Position numbers and translations under genes: made by a program. 18,517 nt of DNA from an uncultured Sutterella sp. (GTDB lineage Bacteria > Pseudomonadota > Gammaproteobacteria > Burkholderiales > Burkholderiaceae_F): positions 1 through 18,517 of the forward strand of contig CABSHY010000009.1 in NCBI GenBank assembly GCA_902477615.1. The letters run 5' to 3'. Positions 15,201 to 18,517 of this stretch are shown here, piece after piece. A model generated the notes under the pieces. That model did not search any database. It was given only the letters and a program-made list of their open reading frames with translations, and was not told the DNA's origin. The stretch's first letter is position 1, and the number at the start of each line of letters is the position of its first letter.

Positions 15201-16537
15201 TAGGCACCCTTTAGCGCAGATAAAAGTTTGCCGTGAATACCGCCGAAGCCCCCATTACTCATCACCAAAACAAAATCATCAGGACGAGCCGTATCGACAA
15301 CCGTTTTCACAACCTCATCGATGTCATGCTTAACATGTGCCTTTTGCCCCAAGCAACTGAGAGCGGCCTCAACATCCCAACCCAAAGAGGGTGCAGCATA
15401 GCAAACGACTTCATCGGCTGCCTTCAAACTGTCTGCCAAACGATCTTTCATCGTCCCCATTTTCATCGTGTTGCTGCGAGGTTCAATCACAGCAATGATG
15501 CGCTTATCAGAACCAATTTGACCTCTTAAAGCCGCCAATGTTTCTGTGATGGCAGTCGGATGATGGGCAAAATCATCAATGACCGTCACGCCGCGCTCAC
15601 ACCCCTTCACTTCCATGCGGCGTTTGACTCCAGAAAAAGCCTTTAATGCCTCTAATGAAAGTTTAGGATCAATACCCACATGCGTTGCCGCAACTACCGC
15701 TGCTAATGCATTGAGTTGATTGTGATGGCCTGCTAAAGCCATATGAAGGGCACCGATACTCTGATCCTTAAAATAAACGCAATCATTTTCAAGGTGCCAT
15801 CCATTCACACAATTGAAGTAGGCAACACCACTATAAAGACCTCTGTCTAACACACGGTGCAAGGCGTCAGCGTCATCATTGACAACCACCAAAGCATTGT
15901 GCGACATCGTTCGCACTAAGTGGTGGAACTGCGTTTCAATGGCTTCTAAATTCGGGAAGATGTCAGCATGGTCATACTCAAGGTTATTGAGGATGGCTGT
16001 TTTGGGTCGATAGTGTACAAACTTCGATCGTTTATCAAAAAAACACGTGTCGTATTCATCGGCTTCGATAACAAAGTACCGAGAATCGGTCAATCGAGCG
16101 GAATGATCAAAGTTTGATGGCACACCACCAATTAAGAAACTGGGGTTTAATCCAGCGTACTCCAAAATCCAAGTCAAAAGCGAAGATGTTGTGGTCTTAC
16201 CATGAGTGCCCGCTACCGCCAAAACGTGACGTCCGGACAAAACGTGTTCACCTAACCATTGAGGGCCCGATGTATAAGGCAGTCCCTCATCCAAAATGGC
16301 TTCCAGCAAAGGATTGCCACGCGAGATAGCGTTGCCGATCACAAACATATCGGGCTTTAAAGCCAACTGATCAACATCATAGCCTTCAATCAATTCAATT
16401 CCAGCGTTGGTGAGCTGATCACTCATCGGCGGGTACACGTTCGCATCGCACCCTGTGACGCGATGACCGGCTGCGCGAGCCAGTTGTGCAACACCCCCCA
16501 TGAAGGTGCCACAAATTCCTAAAATGTGAATATGCAT
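15200..16537 (-). CDS. mpl: UDP-MurNAc:L-Ala-gamma-D-Glu-meso-DAP ligase
   Basis: A 445-residue Mur-ligase-type enzyme of peptidoglycan recycling. It joins the murein tripeptide recovered from the wall to UDP-MurNAc, using ATP, in the cytosol. HILGICGTFMGG (4-15) is the N-terminal nucleotide-binding motif, VAGTHGKTTT (108-117) is the ATP P-loop, FFDKRSKFVHY (166-176) and NNLEYDHADIF (184-194) are diagnostic of Mpl over MurC, and the C-terminus has VMSNGGFGGIHGK. The frame extends to 16561, but ATG 16537 gives the standard MHIHILGICGTF beginning with AAGAGA about ten bases upstream. It is the first gene of a compact unit with an esterase, a MarC-like protein and an RNase. Confidence 0.96.
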   Translation of the reverse strand: MHIHILGICGTFMGGVAQLARAAGHRVTGCDANVYPPMSDQLTNAGIELIEGYDVDQLALKPDMFVIGNAISRGNPLLEAILDEGLPYTSGPQWLGEHVLSGRHVLAVAGTHGKTTTSSLLTWILEYAGLNPSFLIGGVPSNFDHSARLTDSRYFVIEADEYDTCFFDKRSKFVHYRPKTAILNNLEYDHADIFPNLEAIETQFHHLVRTMSHNALVVVNDDADALHRVLDRGLYSGVAYFNCVNGWHLENDCVYFKDQSIGALHMALAGHHNQLNALAAVVAATHVGIDPKLSLEALKAFSGVKRRMEVKGCERGVTVIDDFAHHPTAITETLAALRGQIGSDKRIIAVIEPRSNTMKMGTMKDRLADSLKAADEVVCYAAPSLGWDVEAALSCLGQKAHVKHDIDEVVKTVVDTARPDDFVLVMSNGGFGGIHGKLLSALKGA

Positions 16538-16574
16538 AACGCAATCTCTTCGCACGACCATAAAGAAATAGATT

Positions 16575-16607
16575 TTAACTGATAGGTTTACTCTTTTTTC
16601 GAAACAT
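16575..16607 (-). other. Possible 10-codon leader ORF upstream of mpl
   Basis: On the minus strand AAGGAG (16623-16618) is followed ten bases later by ATG and an open frame MFRKKSKPIS ending in TAA, 37 bases before the mpl start. The ribosome-binding site is better than that of mpl itself. It is rich in Lys and Arg and has no run of one amino acid that would mark a classic attenuator. It could be a leader peptide, an upstream ORF that brings in ribosomes, or chance. Confidence 0.2.
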
Positions 16608-16633
16608 CGTACAAGTTCTCCTTGTTTTTCTTA

Positions 16634-16723
16634 CAAAAAGACACCTTTTGCATCGTTTTCCCCAAGTTTTTCCCATGAGAAAGAATCCCAATTCGCTATC
16701 ATTTTGTTATTGGTGTCTTTTTG
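16634..16723. repeat. Perfect 12-bp inverted repeat bracketing the mpl/AIM24 promoter region
   Basis: CAAAAAGACACC (16634-16645) and GGTGTCTTTTTG (16712-16723) are exact reverse complements 66 bp apart. Between them lies a candidate rightward -10 (TATCAT, 16697-16702). The right arm ends directly before the GAGG ribosome-binding site of the AIM24 gene. The arms could be paired protein sites, or they could fold if transcribed together on the mpl strand. Confidence 0.6.
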
Positions 16724-16735
16724 AGGAAATTCACA

Positions 16736-17452
16736 ATGGTTCGTTTTGAAATTACCGGCAGTGTCGATCCGCTCTTGGCATGTCAATTAGAAGAAGGTGA
16801 CAAACTCCTTGCCGAGTCTAACGCCATGGTTGCAATGGACAGCACACTCAAACTAAAAGGTAAAACTCGTGGTGGCTTACTGGGCTCAATTGGTAGAAAA
16901 ATTCTCAATGATGAATCGTTCTTCCAACAAAGCATTGAAGCCGAGGACGGCAACGGGAAAATTCTTTTGGCTCCCAACATCCCCGGTGACATTCGTATTT
17001 TGGAAGTGGGTGAAAAGCAGTACATGATTACTGACGGTGCATTCTTAGCTTGTACCGAAGATGTTGAACTCTCCTCCAAATATCAAGGAGTAGGTCGTTC
17101 TTTATTGGGTAACTCCGGTGGCTTTTTCGTCATGGGCACTGAAGGCAAGGGACAATTAGCCATCTCGGGCTTCGGTTCCATGCGTGAACTCGAGGTTCAT
17201 TCCGGGCAGTCCCTCTTTGTCGATAACGGTCATTTGGTCGCTTGGGACACAAATCTCAAATATGAACTGAGCATGAATACAGGCAAGTCGGGTCTTTTTG
17301 GCACATTAGTCAATAGCCAAACAACCGGTGAAGGCATTGTCTTAGAATTTAAAGGCGAAGGTAAAGTCTATGTCTGCTCTCGAAATCGCGGAGGATTCCT
17401 CAATTGGGTCTTTGATAACGTTCCGGCAGACAAAACCGTCAAAAACGATTAA
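16736..17452 (+). CDS. AIM24-family protein (TIGR00266 type), function unknown
   Basis: A 238-residue, probably cytosolic, beta-rich protein of the AIM24 family. Visible features are the glycine-rich KGKTRGGLLGSIGRK segment (about 41-55), ILLAPNIPGDI near residue 76 and repeated short beta-strand patterns. No signal peptide or membrane segment is seen. Bacterial members have no established role; the yeast namesake acts in the mitochondrial inner membrane, which may not transfer. ATG 16736 is preferred over the in-frame TTG at 16721 because that TTG lies within the ribosome-binding region (GAGG about ten bases before ATG). It is divergent from mpl and followed by a terminator, so it is monocistronic. 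The surrounding genes do not suggest a function. Confidence 0.85.
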   Translation: MVRFEITGSVDPLLACQLEEGDKLLAESNAMVAMDSTLKLKGKTRGGLLGSIGRKILNDESFFQQSIEAEDGNGKILLAPNIPGDIRILEVGEKQYMITDGAFLACTEDVELSSKYQGVGRSLLGNSGGFFVMGTEGKGQLAISGFGSMRELEVHSGQSLFVDNGHLVAWDTNLKYELSMNTGKSGLFGTLVNSQTTGEGIVLEFKGEGKVYVCSRNRGGFLNWVFDNVPADKTVKND

Positions 17453-17462
17453 TTTTTATCAG

Positions 17463-17489
17463 TAAGGGCCGTTTTAGGCCCTTATTGTT
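17463..17489 (+). terminator. Rho-independent terminator after the AIM24 gene
   Basis: A perfect 8-bp stem, TAAGGGCC (17463-17470) with GGCCCTTA (17477-17484), has a six-base loop and is followed by a short T-rich stretch. It lies 10 bp after the stop codon. Confidence 0.8.
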
Positions 17490-17527
17490 CCGATCTTCCA
17501 AAATTTCTCCTCCCCTTTTCAAATAAG

Positions 17528-17560
17528 CCCTCCAACAGGACTACCCTGTTTGCGTGAGGG
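17528..17560. promoter_or_regulatory. Two-tier hairpin upstream of accB
   Basis: AACAGG (17534-17539) and CCTGTT (17545-17550) form an inner stem with a five-base loop, and CCCTC (17528-17532) with GAGGG (17556-17560) can form an outer stem across small internal loops. No T tract follows on either strand, so it is not a typical terminator. It may be an operator or leader structure. Confidence 0.3.
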
Positions 17561-17610
17561 AAAACATCAAAAAATCGTAAAAATTAGCGCATTTTTCTAG
17601 ACATTTAACC

Positions 17611-17628
17611 GAAAATGCCTGAAAATGC
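17611..17628. repeat. Tandem GAAAATGC repeats upstream of accB
   Basis: GAAAATGC occurs at 17611-17618 and again at 17621-17628, exactly ten bases (one helical turn) apart, with a near-copy in reverse orientation at 17589-17597 (GCATTTTTC). The phased spacing suits a protein bound along one face of the DNA. No clear sigma70 promoter was found nearby, so the relation to the accB start site is open. Confidence 0.35.
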
Positions 17629-17701
17629 AGAATAAATACGCGTTTTCCCACAATCATCCTTTGTTGGGCGAACCGACTGAATAACCAAAGAGGGATATCA
17701 A

Positions 17702-18160
17702 ATGGATTTACGTAAACTTAAGACCCTGATCGACTTGGTCGCTGAAAGTGGCATTTCTGAATTAGAAGTCACCGAAGAAAACGACAAGGTTCGCATTGTC
17801 AATAAAGTTCAAACCGTAGCCGTCGCGGCTCCTGTTGTGGCCGCTCCCGTTGCTGCTCCTGTGGCAGCCCCCGCCGCTCCGAGCGTTCAAGCTGCTCCCG
17901 CAGCAGCTGAAGAACGTGTTGTCGAAGGCACAACCGTGACCTCTCCGATGGTTGGCACGTTCTATCGTTCCCCGAACCCGGGTGCCGAACCGTTTGTCAA
18001 GGTCGGCGATAAGGTTGAAGCTGGTCAAACGTTGTGCATCATTGAAGCCATGAAGTTGCTCAATGAAATCGAAGCTGAAACGTCTGGCACGATCAAAGAA
18101 ATCTTGGTTGACAACGCTCAACCTGTTGAATTCGGTCAACCTCTGTTTATCATCGGATAG
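17702..18160 (+). CDS. accB: Biotin carboxyl carrier protein of acetyl-CoA carboxylase
   Basis: A 152-residue cytosolic subunit of acetyl-CoA carboxylase, which makes malonyl-CoA for fatty-acid synthesis. It carries biotin between the carboxylase (AccC) and the carboxyltransferase (AccA/AccD). The N-terminal part (1-36, MDLRKLKTLIDL) is the usual interaction region. Residues 40-70 are an Ala/Pro-rich flexible linker. The C-terminal biotinyl domain (about 75-152) has CIIEAMKLLNEI with Lys118 the biotin attachment site. Length is normal for the family. AGAGGG about nine bases upstream supports the start. accC begins eight bases after the stop, so the two form the usual accBC operon. The upstream 249 bp holds the AIM24 terminator, a two-tier hairpin and phased repeats that could control it. 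Confidence 0.97.
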   Translation: MDLRKLKTLIDLVAESGISELEVTEENDKVRIVNKVQTVAVAAPVVAAPVAAPVAAPAAPSVQAAPAAAEERVVEGTTVTSPMVGTFYRSPNPGAEPFVKVGDKVEAGQTLCIIEAMKLLNEIEAETSGTIKEILVDNAQPVEFGQPLFIIG

Positions 18161-18168
18161 AGCATCCT

Positions 18169-18517
18169 ATGTTTGGAAAAATTCTTATTGCCAACCGTGG
18201 CGAGATTGCGTTGAGAATTCAACGCGCTTGTCGCGAGATGGGTATTCGTACCGTTGTCGTTCACTCCACGGCTGACGTGGATGCGAAATACGTTCGACTC
18301 GCCGACGAAAGCGTCTGTATCGGTCCGGCTTCATCGGTTGACAGTTACTTGAATATTCCTGCCATTATCAGCGCAGCTGAAGTAACAGATGCCGAAGCCA
18401 TTCACCCCGGTTACGGTTTCTTGTCTGAAAACGCCGACTTCGCCGAACGCGTAGAAAAGTCTGGCTTTGCCTTTATCGGCCCTCGCCCTGACTCCATTCG
18501 CATCATGGGTGACAAGG
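18169..18517 (+). CDS. accC: Biotin carboxylase subunit of acetyl-CoA carboxylase (3' end outside window)
   Basis: The first 116 codons of an ATP-grasp enzyme that carboxylates the biotin on AccB using bicarbonate and ATP. The N-terminus MFGKILIANRGEIALRI is diagnostic, followed by ADESVCIGP, SYLNIPAII and AIHPGYGFLSENA, all closely matching E. coli AccC. The window ends at IMGDK, ahead of the ATP-grasp domain proper. It starts eight bases after accB with only a weak TAGAG ribosome-binding site, so translation is probably coupled to accB. Confidence 0.96.
   Translation, partial: MFGKILIANRGEIALRIQRACREMGIRTVVVHSTADVDAKYVRLADESVCIGPASSVDSYLNIPAIISAAEVTDAEAIHPGYGFLSENADFAERVEKSGFAFIGPRPDSIRIMGDK

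Noticed and set aside
17819..17910. GCC/GCT-rich repeats in accB as a possible tandem repeat or expansion
   Set aside because: They encode the normal Ala/Pro linker between the AccB N-terminal and biotinyl domains.

Overview
The window looks like a chromosomal segment of a betaproteobacterium in Burkholderiales. The best fit I can give is a gut Sutterellaceae lineage, Parasutterella-like. This rests on moderate base composition, the betaproteobacterial character of the housekeeping genes (tkt-gapA, RsmE, MgtE, the RNase II-family protein, Mpl, AccB/AccC), and a set of genes suited to organic-acid and amino-acid use rather than sugar use. No tRNA, rRNA, CRISPR array, insertion sequence, phage gene or plasmid replication gene is visible, and gene density is high with conventional intergenic gaps.

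Left part (1-6120), transport and amino-acid metabolism: a 5'-complete but truncated DcuC-type C4-dicarboxylate transporter points left. Divergent from it are an EamA-type exporter and a class I/II aminotransferase, 22 bp apart and closed by a clear terminator. Two separately terminated single-gene units follow: an AbgA-like M20 amidohydrolase and a NhaC/YuiF-type transporter. Together they suggest uptake, hydrolysis, transamination and export of amino acids or N-substituted amino acids. That link is inference from adjacency.

Middle part (6121-12067), central carbon and housekeeping: a convergent gap with several terminator hairpins separates the transporter from a leftward tkt-gapA unit. The GAPDH has Ala where NAD-specific enzymes carry the cofactor-selecting Asp, which hints at NADPH use and a gluconeogenic role. 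rsmE (rightward) and mgtE (leftward) converge so closely that their stop codons share bases. The mgtE promoter region is dense with palindromes.

Right part (12068-18517), envelope, RNA decay and fatty-acid synthesis: a compact leftward cluster mpl - YqiA-like esterase - MarC/YhgN-like protein - RNase II-family protein has gaps or overlaps of a few bases. Divergent from mpl is an AIM24-family gene whose promoter region is bracketed by a perfect 12-bp inverted repeat. After its terminator comes accB-accC (acetyl-CoA carboxylase), with accC cut by the window end.

I did not find a defence, secretion or otherwise obviously new multi-gene system. The points worth a second look are residue-level oddities (GAPDH Ala37, M20 Ser202) and regulatory DNA (palindromes at dcuC, mgtE, AIM24 and accB).
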